Origin: Moringa oleifera
Lineage: Eukaryota; Streptophyta; Magnoliopsida; Brassicales; Moringaceae
NCBI GenBank assembly: GCA_021397835.1
Contig: JAJFZO010000605.1
Span: 310,001 to 374,000 of the forward strand
Length of the DNA: 64,000 nt
Reading direction: 5' to 3'
Numbering within the stretch: the stretch's first letter is position 1; every line of letters begins with the position of its first letter. The position numbers and the translations under genes were made by a program. Below, in pieces: positions 47,559 to 59,310 of the stretch. Under the pieces are notes generated by a model. It was not told the DNA's origin. It saw only the letters and a program-made list of their open reading frames with translations, and did not search any database.

Positions 47559-49052
47559 TCATTTGATCCGAACATGCTTGGGGTTGGAGTTCATCATCTG
47601 ACCTTGGCTTGGATGCCCACTGGCCTCCAAGCGGCTGCTGCTGTTTGTTTGGGATCCCAATGACCCCCCTTCATCTTTCCCCTGTAGCTGACACTGCATC
47701 TTTCTCCGTCGCTCGTTGTGGCCAGCCAACCGGCTCCGACAACTTCTTTTGTTATGATCAAACTGTGAAATCTCATGAAACCTGCATCGCATAATCAAAT
47801 TCTATGATGCCAATCTGCTCAAAGAAGCAGGAAACTACAATACAGATGTTCTTTCACAATTCTGAGAATTGAAGGTAACTTGGATATGAACCTAATGAGA
47901 CTAAACAAGAAGAAACAAAAACTACTTCATGTATTGATATAAGCATTCACAAAATGACAATAATGGCAGTGGTTTCTATTCATACTGTTCACTGATTTCT
48001 TTTTGAAATAAGGAAATTTGGGATGAATCTTTTGCTGGATTTAGAACAAAAAGGCCACATATTTTATATAAAATGAAGGATCTCTTGACAATAATAACTT
48101 AAACAGGTTCATGGACCAACAGGCATTGCTATCTTTCTTATACAGGCTTTCACATCCCCAGGCAGCCAGCTAATGCTTTACCAGCAACTCATTGATGATC
48201 TGTTTCTGCATTTGTACATATTCTAGATTTTCTGTCTTTCGTGCAGAAAAGAAAAGAAAGAGCCCAAAATCAGTTCTAGGTGTTTCCTTTATTGTGAAAA
48301 CAGGGACTCCTTGACGTCATAAAGATTGTTTCAAGGTCCACCGACTTAAACCATCAACTAAGCTAAAAATTATCAGTAACCATGTCCAGCTGCCACGGAA
48401 GGGAAAGGCATGTAATCACTACACCGAAACGAAATCTAGAACTTGTTAGAGCCAGATGGAGAGAAATCAAGAAAATCCTATTTGGGTTTTGGCTTCTCAT
48501 CACCAACTCAATACCATCAAATTGAGGAAGCAAATATGACAGAAGAAATCAATCAAACACATAGCCTGCAAGCCCAGTTCACCGCCATAACTGACAGGGA
48601 ACTCTGGTTTCAGAATGGGTCAAGTAATTCTAGGAAAATTGGGAGGAAAAAAAGGAAGAAGAAAAGGGTTACCGGCTACACTGCTGGCAAAACCTCTGGC
48701 GAATTCCTTTAACCAAAACAACAGGGGCCTTGGCGTGCCGTTCACAGACCTTGTGTCGTCTGTGGTAGGCCTTGGCGTCGCGCAAGTCCGTACCGCATTC
48801 ATCGGCTTGGCAACCCAAATAGCCACCGCCATTCCCGTTATGTGTACTGCCACTATCAAAACCACTGCTTGCGAGCTGTGACCGTAACTGAACACCCCTT
48901 CTATCTCCTGACACCACCCTTATAACTATTCTCTTCCCTCTCTGTTCCTCCTCATCATCCTCACTCTCTTCTTCTTCTGTTTCTAGTTCTTGCTCTGTTT
49001 CTGCCTCGCTATATTTTGCTTCGTTTTCACTTATGGATGATCTTTTAGCCAT
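47559..49052 (-). CDS. SPL: SBP-box (SQUAMOSA promoter-binding-like) factor
   Basis: Two exons (complement 48673..49052 and 47559..47781) give 200 residues. The N-terminus is acidic ([18 protein letters not shown]). The SBP domain spans about 80-155: [48 protein letters not shown] and [17 protein letters not shown], with both zinc sites and the bipartite nuclear signal intact. The intron falls inside the SBP domain at CSR/FH, its conserved place in the family. Family knowledge: SBP proteins bind GTAC-core DNA and act in phase change, flowering and shoot development. Size and the acidic start recall the small SPL3/4/5 group, but I see no miR156 target in the CDS or nearby 3' region. The C-terminal tail is Gln/Ser/Asn-rich with no known motif. 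It diverges from the AAE2-like gene. Confidence 0.93.
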
Positions 49053-50289
49053 TAAAGAGTTCGAACAGAGGAGTGAACAGGAGCTTTCTCTTGGAAGGGT
49101 TAACAGAGAGGAATTTTGGGACCTCGCGGAAATCTTAGGGCTTCTGGATGTGAACACAGAAATGAACAAGGAAAACTAGGACAACGACAGTGGCTTACAA
49201 CTACAATATTGTCTAACAAAAGTCTACAAACAGAACAAGGACCCGTGTCGGACTACTGATGGTCCACTAGAAGACGCCGAATTCTTCGTCTTCAATGAAA
49301 AAGCGACCATTTTTCGCTATTGCTTTTACTCTGTACGGACCATTAGCCTCTACCTCTTCCTCTTCTTCCTCTTTTTCTTCTTCAATCTATCACTTCCTTT
49401 CTGGTTTTTTTTTTTTTTTCCTTGTGTCAGTAGTATCAGTGTCAAGGACCCTCTTGGCTTTTTCTCTGCACCTGCAATGAAGAATAGAGAAGGGACAAAT
49501 ATTAAAACTACAAAGAAAAAGAAAGCAGGGAAGAAACTGTGTAGTCTACAGCTTGTGTAGGAGGGAGCGGTGATGGGGTGAGGTTGATCTCTGAACGAGT
49601 CTCAGATGCAAACCCATCTTGGCCGTGGAAATATCATACTAGTCGACTGGTCAGACAGTTCAGTTTACCTTTGACTTCGTACTGTAAACGTAAGTATAAG
49701 TATATCTCCCAGAAAATAAGATCCGACGGTTGACATTGTTATCACGTAACACATTCACGTGTACTGCATGATAGCATAACCTTTACCCGGAAACTCTCCG
49801 CCATTTTAGGGACTTTCAGTGACGTTTCGTTCTCCACGCGCCACCGAAGCCTCTGCAACACCGGACTCTGCAGGTTGACGTCCCTTCCTCCCGCCACTCT
49901 CTCTCCCCTACGTTTTTGTTTGACCAAGCTATAGGATATGAGTGGCCGGTTCTATTTGAATGCGATGCAGATAGAGAGAGAAGCATAGAGATAGAGTCCA
50001 GGGCAATTTCAAGACTTGAAGAGACCAATCAATAATCAACACAGAAAAAACAGACAGAGACGTTAATGTTTATCAATGTAAGTCACCGTAATTTTGTCCT
50101 TAATGCATATAATTGTTTATGCAGTTAGTATTGTGATGTGACAACTGATGCCCAATTCAAGCTCCTTCTACTGTCTACAGGTAGGCTGTCATTGTCTACC
50201 CGTCTCTATTATAACTCAGAAGCGTCTCTTGACTTCAACTATGGGGCAACTTTACTTTCTCAGGCTTAAATCTGTATATCTCTGATAAC
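49053..50289. other. Divergent promoter region, SPL and AAE2
   Basis: This 1.2 kb lies between two divergent genes. It holds a CACGTG G-box at 49756-49761, and pyrimidine-rich leader-like sequence near 49350-49400. No gene is supported. Confidence 0.55.
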
Positions 50290-52488
50290 ATGAGCCACTT
50301 GATCAGGAAATCATTCGCTCGATTTACTGGTTTCAATCGGTTTTACCTGTGTTTAACCCCGGGGTCTTGCAATTTCTCTAAGTTTTCGGGCGATGTTGAA
50401 CGGGAATCATGGGAGTCAATGGAGGGTCTGGTTCGTTGCTCAGCTAATTACGTGCCTTTGTCTCCCATAAGCTTCTTGGAGAGATCAGCTAAGGTTTACG
50501 GAGACAGAACTTCCGTTGTGCATGGTTCTGTGAAGCATACATGGAGTCAAACTCATTCACGTTGCCTGAAGCTTGCCTCTGCTCTTACCCATTTAGGAAT
50601 TTCACGAGGAGATGTGGTCAGTTTGGTCTACTGATTTGTTTTCTTCTCTGTGTTCAATTCCTTAATCTGTTATTTCTTTTGAAATTGATGATTGTTTTTG
50701 CAATATTATACATATCGTGCTTCCTTGATCAGTTTTTTCGTGACTGTTTGGGTAGTTCATTTCATCTCCTGTGAGATGCTCGCAAAACTTTGCTTTGATC
50801 TGTGTTTCAGAAGACGAAGCAGCCTGCTTTAGGGTTCTTGATTTTCCAAGTTCATTTTTTTCGTTAAAATCCATTGCAGCTTCATTTAATCTTGCCGATG
50901 TTGCAGTCTTTCTACTCTGTTTTGTTTCTGAATGAGATTCGAGTACTTCTGCCTATGTTCCTGTAATTTGCTATCTTTAGATATGTCTGATAAACAGAGA
51001 TCAGAAAATCTTCAGTTTTCTGAAGGTCTTAAACTGTTTAATCAGATTGCAACGTTGGCCCCCAATGTCTCAGCAATGTATGAGCTGCATTTTGCAGTCC
51101 CAATGGCTGGAGCAGTTCTTTGCACTCTTAATACTCGCCATGATTCTGCCATGTTATCTGTTCTGCTTAAACACTCAGATGCCAAGTTCCTCTTTGTGGA
51201 CTACCAGTTGCTCCAAATTGCTCGTGGAGCACTCGATCTTCTAGCCAAGACAGAAAGAAAACTGCCAACTCTTGTAGTGGTCTCTCCATCTGATGGCTCA
51301 TTTCCTACTGGATTCAATTCCGATGGGTTTGAATATGAGGGCCTCCTGGAGACTGGACAGATCAGTGGGTTTGAGATAAGGAGACCGAAAACTGAATTTG
51401 ATCCTATCAGTATAAACTACACCTCAGGGACAACATCTAGGCCTAAAGGTGTTGTTTACAGTCACCGGGGAGCTTATCTGAATTCTCTGGCAACAGTGTT
51501 CCTTCATGGAATGGGTTCAATGCCTGTTTATCTGTGGACTGTGCCCATGTTCCATTGCAATGGCTGGTGCCTTGTTTGGGGGGTTGCAGCGCAAGGAGGG
51601 ACTAATATATGCCTCAGAAAGGTCTCTGCAAAGGGCATATTTGATAGTATTGCTATGCACAATGTGACCCACATGGGAGGAGCTCCGACTGTCCTCAGCA
51701 TGATTGTGAATTCGCAGGAAAATGACAGAAGGCTGCTTCATCGAAAGGTGGAAGTTATGACGGGCGGTTCACCGCCGCCTCCACGGCTCCTGGCTCAGAT
51801 GGAAGAGTTGGGTTTTAATGTTTCTCACCTGTATGGCTTAACAGAAACTTACGGTCCGGGGACTTACTGTGTTTGGAAACCTGAATGGGATTCTCTTGCT
51901 CTTGATGAGCGATCAAAGCTGAAAGCTCGCCAAGGAATGCATCATCTCGGCCTGAAGGAGGTTGATGTAAGAGATCCTGTAAGTATGGAAAGCGTACCTG
52001 ATAATGGTAAGTCGATGGGTGAGATTATGTTCAGAGGAAACACTGTAATGAGTGGATACCTGAACGACAAGAAAGCGACAGAGGAAGCATTCCAGGGAGG
52101 CTGGTTACGAAGTGGGGATCTTGCTGTGAAGCATCCAGATGGGTATATAGAAGTGAAGGACAGGTTGAAGGACATTATAATCTCGGGAGGAGAGAACATA
52201 AGCACAGTTGAGATCGAAACAGTTTTGTACAATCACCCAGCAGTTCTTGAGGCTGCAGTTGTAGCACGCCCAGACAATCACTGGGGACAGACACCTTGTG
52301 CATTTGTCAAGTTAAAAGAAGGATTCAATGTCTCTGCTGAAGAGCTAATTGAGTTTTCCCGAGATCGCTTGCCTCATTATATGGCTCCACGGACAGTGGT
52401 ATTCGAGGAGTTGCCAAGAACTTCAACAGGAAAGGTACAGAAGTTTGTGCTGAGGGAGAAAGCAAAGGCCATGGGCAGCTTGCATTGA
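50290..52488 (+). CDS. AAE2: Acyl-activating enzyme (acyl-CoA synthetase), AAE2-like
   Basis: Two exons (50290..50616, 51046..52488) give 589 residues. The basic, Phe/Arg-rich first 35 residues ([20 protein letters not shown]) look like a mitochondrial presequence; there is no peroxisomal SKL-type end (it ends GSLH). ANL-family motifs: phosphate loop [11 protein letters not shown] at about residue 234, [62 protein letters not shown], and the catalytic Lys in [10 protein letters not shown]. Family knowledge: it forms an acyl-AMP from ATP and a carboxylic acid, then an acyl-CoA. Plant AAE1/AAE2-type enzymes act on short or branched acids such as isovalerate; the substrate here is inferred. The donor GTG/GTCAGT and the acceptor before ATTGCAACG restore the family reading. 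It is convergent with the strictosidine-synthase-like gene, with 211 bases between stop codons. Confidence 0.92.
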
Positions 52489-52699
52489 GCAAAAAGAAGA
52501 AACAAACAAGCAGCAGATATGTTTCTTTCAAGAAAAGCATTTTCATGATCCAGAAAAACAAGAAAGCTAGCATTTCTCATTCTTTCTTGCTCCTGATTCT
52601 GTCACAAAGAGAAACAATGTATATTCTGATTAAACCACTGAAACAGCCTTCACACAATAATACAGACTGTTATAATTCACATTGTATTTCCATTTGCTA

Positions 52700-54371
52700 T
52701 CAGTGGGTGGATTGTGCAGGATGCTTTTCCAGATTCAGGCGGAGGATGTAGGGATAGTGGAGGGAGCTGCAGTAGAGATGATTTGCAATCTTGATCCCGC
52801 TTGAAACAAGTGATAATCCAATATCGTAGTAGTGAGCTACTGGTTTTCCGTCCAAATCAACAGCCAAAACCCCACCATTTTTACTTATGTTTGGTAGCCA
52901 TTTGCACTTCTCCAAGATTGCCATAACTTTTCTCAAGAAAGGGTATCTGGTTCCCAGATTCCAAGACCAATCCACCCCCTGCAATGCCATGAATTCTACA
53001 GACTGTTTAGATACAGTAAGCAATACAAGACTGCCATAGATTTACATGGGGAAGTTGAACTTTATGCTACACTTCACTGCTAATTAATTAAAACAGATGA
53101 ACAAATTGAAGGGAGACTCAGTATCTTGTAGTAACAACTGAAGAATTACCACGGCTAAGCCAATCCAATAGTGGCCTTGTCCATCATACCGGATGTTATC
53201 AGGCAAGCCGGGCAAATCATCAATAAATTTCTCCACACGTCCCTTCTTGTTACCCTTTATGTAATATCTTCTACACCTTCTCCTGCAAAATTCCTGGCTC
53301 ATTTTAACTACCCATGAACGGTAGGCTAGGCACCCAATAGAAACATTCATAAAGATTGAAACGAAACAAACTGAGAAAAGATGATGAGTCAGGCACGCAT
53401 ACGCACATGGGGGTCTCGCAGAAGATGACATGATCTTGATTTGGTGAGATAGCAACTCCGTTAGCAAAGTAGAGGTCACGCAGCAGCACTTTGGTTTTCC
53501 TGGTGTGGGGATCAAAGCTCATGAATCTACCATGAGGCTTGCCCTCCAACAGGTCGAAGATATAAGTCTCAAAGTTGTACTTATATGAAGCATCAGTGAA
53601 GTAGATCAAGCCATTCTCTGCTACGTCTACAGCGTCTGTTAGTCTAAATTTCACCCCATCAGCTTCTTCCGTTAACACCTCCACTTCACCATCTCTGCTT
53701 AAATTGAGGAGCCCCTACCATAGAAACCAATAAAGATCATGTAGGCATATTTACCCAGATCGATGAATAAGAGTAACCATCAAGGAATGCCTTCTTTTGC
53801 AGCGTTATCTTCAACCCAGATTATCCATTTATTCTCTTTCGTATCTTTCTTATCTTATCGGTAACCTTCAGTGGCTACTGTTTGCTAGCACTTGCAATTA
53901 ATTAACGAAAATATGAGTAAACAAACAAGCTACCTTGTAAGCATCGGCGACAATGACTTCGTTATTGCGTCCAAAAGCCAATCCCAGCGGTCGGCCACCG
54001 GTGTTGACCCATTCCTTTACCACCGACTGGCCAACCGACTCGTTCACAGGGACTTGCTTCACCCATCCATCTCTGCAGCCGGTGTAAATGAGCTGCGACT
54101 CGCGATGGTATGCGATATCTTCCGGCCCCGGCAACTGCCCGAAGCCCACGTATTCCGCTCCTTGTAGCATGCGGTTATTACGCAACGACGCTGTCACCGG
54201 CGTCCGAGAGAACTCGTGGACTGGCATAGGAGCTGGGTCGAACTGGTCGAGTTGGTAGGCTATGCTAGCTGCTAGTACAGGAGCCAAGAGCAAGAGAAGA
54301 AGGGTCTTCCTTTTGAGAAGAGCATAGCTTCTCGGAGCTGCCATTGTTGCCTTGCAGTAGAAACCTGGCAT
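52700..54371 (-). CDS. SSL: Strictosidine-synthase-like six-bladed propeller protein
   Basis: Four exons (complement 53934..54371, 53407..53714, 53150..53282, 52700..52978) give 385 residues. An N-terminal hydrophobic segment ([18 protein letters not shown]) is a signal peptide or anchor. The propeller motifs include [79 protein letters not shown], and [20 protein letters not shown]. These fit the plant SSL (YLS2 / APMAP) family. Most SSLs do not make alkaloids; their activity is largely unknown, with a secretory or vacuolar location expected. I cannot claim strictosidine synthase activity. The start may instead be the in-frame ATG at 54344, which has a better context (AACAATGGC) and lies closer to the signal segment. 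Confidence 0.9.
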
Positions 54372-55336
54372 TGTGTATTATTGCAAGATCAAATGTGTTC
54401 ACAGATACGTCTAGTTATTTTAGTGTCCATGGCGGCGTGTCGTTGTTTCTTCAATAATTCAAGTAGATTGGTCAGTCATACATGACGCATGAATCGTGTG
54501 CTTAAGACATGCCCTAAAGTGAGAGTAACTAAACTGCAACACTTCGGATTCTCCTATGTACCAATAAAACAAATATACGATTGACATGAAAACATTCCAA
54601 ACTACAATATTACACTGTTAAATGACACATACAAATAACCAGACAGAAGCGTATATAAGCTCTTCCATCTTCCTGATAACTAAGCCAAAGGCTAAGGATT
54701 TCTTTCTTTTCTTTTCTTTCTTCTTTTTCATCAGTACAGATTATGAAGAACCAGTCCCTATTGATGTCAGGTTATGAACATCTTAACTTCATGCCTGAGT
54801 GCTCAGCAGCTAAATTAAATAGCATTGCTATCATGAAGACTGAAGCAGCTGCATGACTCCATTACATAAAACTGTTTTCACTATTTGATTTCTCCGTCAC
54901 TCTGCACAGCATCTCTTCCAACTTCTTAGCTCTCTCTCTCTTTCTCTTGAGCCACATCCCAGTTTTAGATGCGGAGATTATTGCCCTCTTGTCTGTAAAG
55001 AACCGACTAATCCTCTTGCCTAGCTTCTTTCTTTCCTTCCAAACACCATGTAGACTTCATTGATTTTGGTTTTTTTCTTTTCTTTTTTTTCTGCATATGT
55101 TTATAGCACATATAGTCTCCTATAGGCACCGAAATCTGAACAATCCTTAATTTGACATCTCACAATGTACATGTTTTAAGCAAGAACTTCTTGGCTATGC
55201 CTGTATAACAATGGCAATCTCTCATTTAGTCTCAGTCTGTAACTTTGTGATAATAAGTTACTCCTGTAGAAGATTTGCAGGTGAGCAATGAAATACAGTT
55301 CTGAGTGCAGAATGGAAATGAGACAAAGAAAGTTGA
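54372..55336. other. Spacer between SSL promoter and MATE 3' end
   Basis: This holds the promoter of the minus-strand SSL gene and the 3' untranslated region of the MATE gene. Pyrimidine-rich stretches occur near 54700 and 55060-55090. No gene is supported. Confidence 0.55.
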
Positions 55337-58300
55337 TTATATCTGATCAGCCTTATATGTACCCACCACAGGTTTCTGCAAGTCCTCCTGTAAGAAACCC
55401 CATGGACCATTCTTTGACCACAATCTGACAAGAAAAAGATGAGTAACATCAGCTTAGGTAGGCCTACAAAGATTACTAAAAGAGCATCAGTGAAAATTGA
55501 CTGTATCATTTTCCAGGAATTGATGTTACAACGAAAATGTTGTAATGGAAGTTAACAAAAAAGTTAAAATGGACTTCAATGAAGAGGAAAGTTGACTTTG
55601 GATATCAGTATGGTTCAAAGCAGTCTACCTGATATATCCGGCCACTGTGCGTAAACCCATGAAAAGAACCAAACCAGACCAAACTCCCGAAAGACCAATG
55701 ACAGAAGGAGCATAGAGCAAAAATGCACAAGAAATTGCCCCAACAACCATCTGCAACAAATCATTCACATACAGTTATGTATACAATCAGAACTTCATTT
55801 ACAATTAGCATATCTGGTAATAGGCGTTACCATGGAGGAGGCAGCATATGAGAAGTCTGAAATACCATTATGTAGACCATCGAATATGTAAGCCAGCGCA
55901 TTAATAGGCTGACTGCAGCTCACAAACTGCAGCAAATGCCCATATATTCAGGAAACAAAAGGACAGGAAGAGGAAAGAAAAGATAGATACTAATAAAAAT
56001 ATTCAGAAATTTAAAGCAATCACAGATACACACGAATATCCCAGTTCTAACAATTGCAAGGACTTCTACGTCGTTAGTGAACAATGTTGCTAGAGAACCA
56101 AATGATGCACCCAATACAGCAGCTAAGAAGACTCCGGTAAACAGTCCTGTCTGGAAGATAAACAAGGAAATCAAATCAACTCAACCAGGCAAAAGAAAAC
56201 TGCTGTGACTTGGAATAAACTTTTGTTAAAATATATATAGTAGCCATTTAGCATGTGAAGTTACCTTCAAAGCAAAATTTGTTGTCTCTTTCACTGTCCT
56301 GTAGTCCCCTTTCGCAAAATAACTTGCAATAAGAGCCTGTAAGCAATAAATCTTCTCAGTCAAAAGACACAGAAGCAAACAGATACGTATGAAATGATCT
56401 AATCACTATGAAGGGAATAACTTCGACATGGAGCAAAGAGTTTACATGACAAAGTCTGCATAAACTGCCAGATGATCTTCCTCATGAATCTTACATTACG
56501 AGTGTTTTGTTGGATCACAAGTATAGAGATGCTACGACTTTAAGTAGAGGGCAAGAATGCAAAAGATGGTAGAGAGGGTAAATTGGAAGCTCGATGAGTT
56601 GCAATTACTTACCTGACCAGATGCAGCTTGAGCATCGGCAAGCAGAGATACAGAGAGCCATACTTGCAAGCATATTTGATGAGCTGCCATGGCTATTGGT
56701 CCTTGCCTAGCTGCCATTGATGTGCTCAAAGTTATGGTCATAACAGCAGCTAGAGTTCTCCCAAGAAGAAAACCTCCTGTGATAGGTTGCAAAACAACTC
56801 ATTAAGCTCTACTGTCTGAATTAACCAGTATTGTAAAATAGACAATTGGAACTACATTGATGGCACTAGATGGCATGAACCAAGGTCAGATAAGTGGACC
56901 TAAATTAGAAAGTTTAGGTAACACTTACCAGATCTGAGGTAGCCACCAAAGTGCAAATGCTTCAGGTTGGGAAGCAATAAGATAGTCCTCTTATTAAGAT
57001 ACCAAATCATCAGAAATGTGACGATGTATCTGAGAATTTGGAGCAGTTCATTGTCAGATATCCTTTTAAGCATGACTAAGTAATAAAGGAAAAACAGAAA
57101 GAGAAACGACATACTGGGATGCAACCGTGGAAATGGCAGCACCAGTCACACCCAAGCGGAAGTAATGCATGAGTATGGGAAATAAAAATACGGCTGATAA
57201 GTTGCCCAACCCTGCAAACCAATCCACCGTATGTAAGACTTGAAATGACAGACAAAAAAACAGCAGCCTTAGTTCCAAACAATGTATAAGGGCCGTATAA
57301 GGCACCTGATCTGAAGATAAAAGTTGTTTTTTGAGTTACATATCTTTAAGTTGAGGGTTATATCATTTCAAAATGTACAGAAAAACTTGCCTAAGCATAA
57401 TACAGGAGTCTTTGTATCCTTAAACCCACGCAAGATGCCCTGAATAGCCAGAGAAAGTACGACTGCAGGAGCACCTATTGCTCTGAGTGATAGAAACTTT
57501 TGTGCTGGAATGCGCATGGATGAAGCCTATCCGTGGAAGGAGCACATAGCAAACAGTTAATGAGAAGAAAGAAGCTTGGAACTATACCATTCCTTTAATG
57601 AAAAGTATTACTCACTGATGATATGCCCATCATATCAAGAAACAATCCAGACGCAAAATACATTGCAAGAGCTTCAACAATGCCAATTGCCACTGCTAAA
57701 ACTAGAGCTGTAGAAACAGAGGGTAGAACTCTTCTTTCACTGCAATTGATACTTTCTCTTTGATAGCCACCATCTGAACTCTGAACATTATGTTGCAGGA
57801 TCATTTCAATAATTAGTAATTATTTTTCATTGAACATAAAAGAACTCAGTTTGATGGGCTTAGGAGTCCAACAGAGATCCTTACTGACATCTAATATGGT
57901 TTCAGTTGAAGTAGATTCCTTCCCAGCAGTCCTTGCGATGTCTTCAGCCACAAATGAAGTTGCAACACTTAGAAGAGGAATATTGAACACCTTTGAAATT
58001 ATATTGAATATTGATATGGAGACACCTGCTGATGCCAACTCCAATGGACCTTTTAGATACATTGGAAAAAGGAAAAGGCAGAATTAGTGTATAGGAAAAT
58101 GTAACAACTGAAGATACCACTCATGAAGAGAAATGGAAACAAAATGGAAAATAAATTGCCTGAAAGCAACTTTCCCTGGGCTTAAACTTGACTTGCCTGA
58201 CTTGCAGAGGCATAGGCAAAAAAAAAAAAAAAAAGGACCACAAAAGATGAAAACGAATGCTTTAAGTTAGCCCTCAGCTGAACAAATTTGGTCAGACGGC

Positions 58301-59310
58301 CACGGCCACTAAAATGGAATGAATGTAAAAACAAAGAAACAACTGAACTCTTATTAGGTTCCCTGAAATGCTCCAACGAATGAGTCCATGGATCCATGGA
58401 TGAGTATTTGCAGCCCCATTAACAAGTAGTGCAAATGTAACAAGGCAGCAAATCAACAAGTAATATGAATGATTAAAAAGATCATATCATTAATGAGAAA
58501 AAAAAAAAAAAAAAAAAGGAAGATTCACGTCTACCAGGAATCCGGCTTTAAGTGTACATGAGATTAATCAGGCCAGCAGGAGTTGTGTATAGTTGAAAGT
58601 TCTAAAAGTAAATTAAACTTAATTAATAAACGCATAAATGAACGCCTTACCCAATCTGCCAATGTAAGCTGTTTCCATCAGCTGAGCCAAGGGTTCAATT
58701 GCTTGTCCAGCAATTGCTGGTAACGAAAGCATTATAAGCTCAGTCTGGACATTCTGGGGTTGTGATTGAGTAGTCGCTGCCGAGGTCCTTGAATCATTGA
58801 GAAATAATTGAGTCCCAATAACTAAAACAAATAACAAAGTAGGATTCTACAACCAAAATTTATAATCAGATCACAAGAATATAAGGCCTAATAGTTTCAA
58901 AAAGATGATGAGATAAGACTGCAGTGCCAAACTACCTTATCAAAATATTGTATCCATAGCAAAAACTTTGATATACAAATGTTGAAATAAGATTGATTGA
59001 CATTATCTTACAGGATTTCGATTTCCTTGCTGAGTGCCCTTCTCTTGCTCGATGCTAACCTCTCCCCAGCACCAGAAGGATTGTGGGCAAAATAATCTGA
59101 TTTATACTGATCACTAAGCGACCCATAACACTTAATTCCATTGCTGAACCTCCTTTGCATCGTTTTTATCGAGGCAAAATAACAGTTCTGATGTGTTTTT
59201 ATGGTAGTTTTGGTTCCAAAAGGCCTATCCAGTTCCTTTATGTTTCTGTTCTCAGAACTTCTATTGGTAGTACCACAAACCGGTCCTCCCCCAAACTGAG
59301 TAGCAGTCAT
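55337..59310 (-). CDS. DTX45: MATE transporter, plastid-type DTX44/45 group
   Basis: Thirteen exons join in frame to 583 residues: complement(59012..59310, 58651..58787, 57885..58049, 57616..57773, 57391..57526, 57115..57211, 56929..57029, 56613..56776, 56265..56336, 56034..56150, 55831..55926, 55629..55750, 55337..55424). The first 100 or so residues are basic and Ser/Thr-rich, like a plastid transit peptide. MATE motifs follow: LSLPAIAGQAIEPLAQLMET, AYIGRLGPLELASAGVSISI, NIPLLSVATSFVAEDIA, AIQGILRGFKDTKTPVLCLG, LADAQAASGQ, and QPINALAYIFDGL. Family knowledge: MATE proteins have 12 membrane helices and export organic solutes against H+ or Na+. This clade includes Arabidopsis DTX44/45 and is related to EDS5; the substrate is unknown. 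The exon 5-6 intron uses a GC-AG pair. The exon 2 acceptor (TTCAAG/GACC) was chosen because it alone keeps the frame. Confidence 0.9.

Noticed and set aside
49295..49480. Ser/Phe-rich plus-strand open frame in the SPL promoter
   Set aside because: Made of TCT repeats and a T run; simple-sequence translation only.
53892..54167. 91-codon plus-strand open frame
   Set aside because: Antisense to SSL exon 1.
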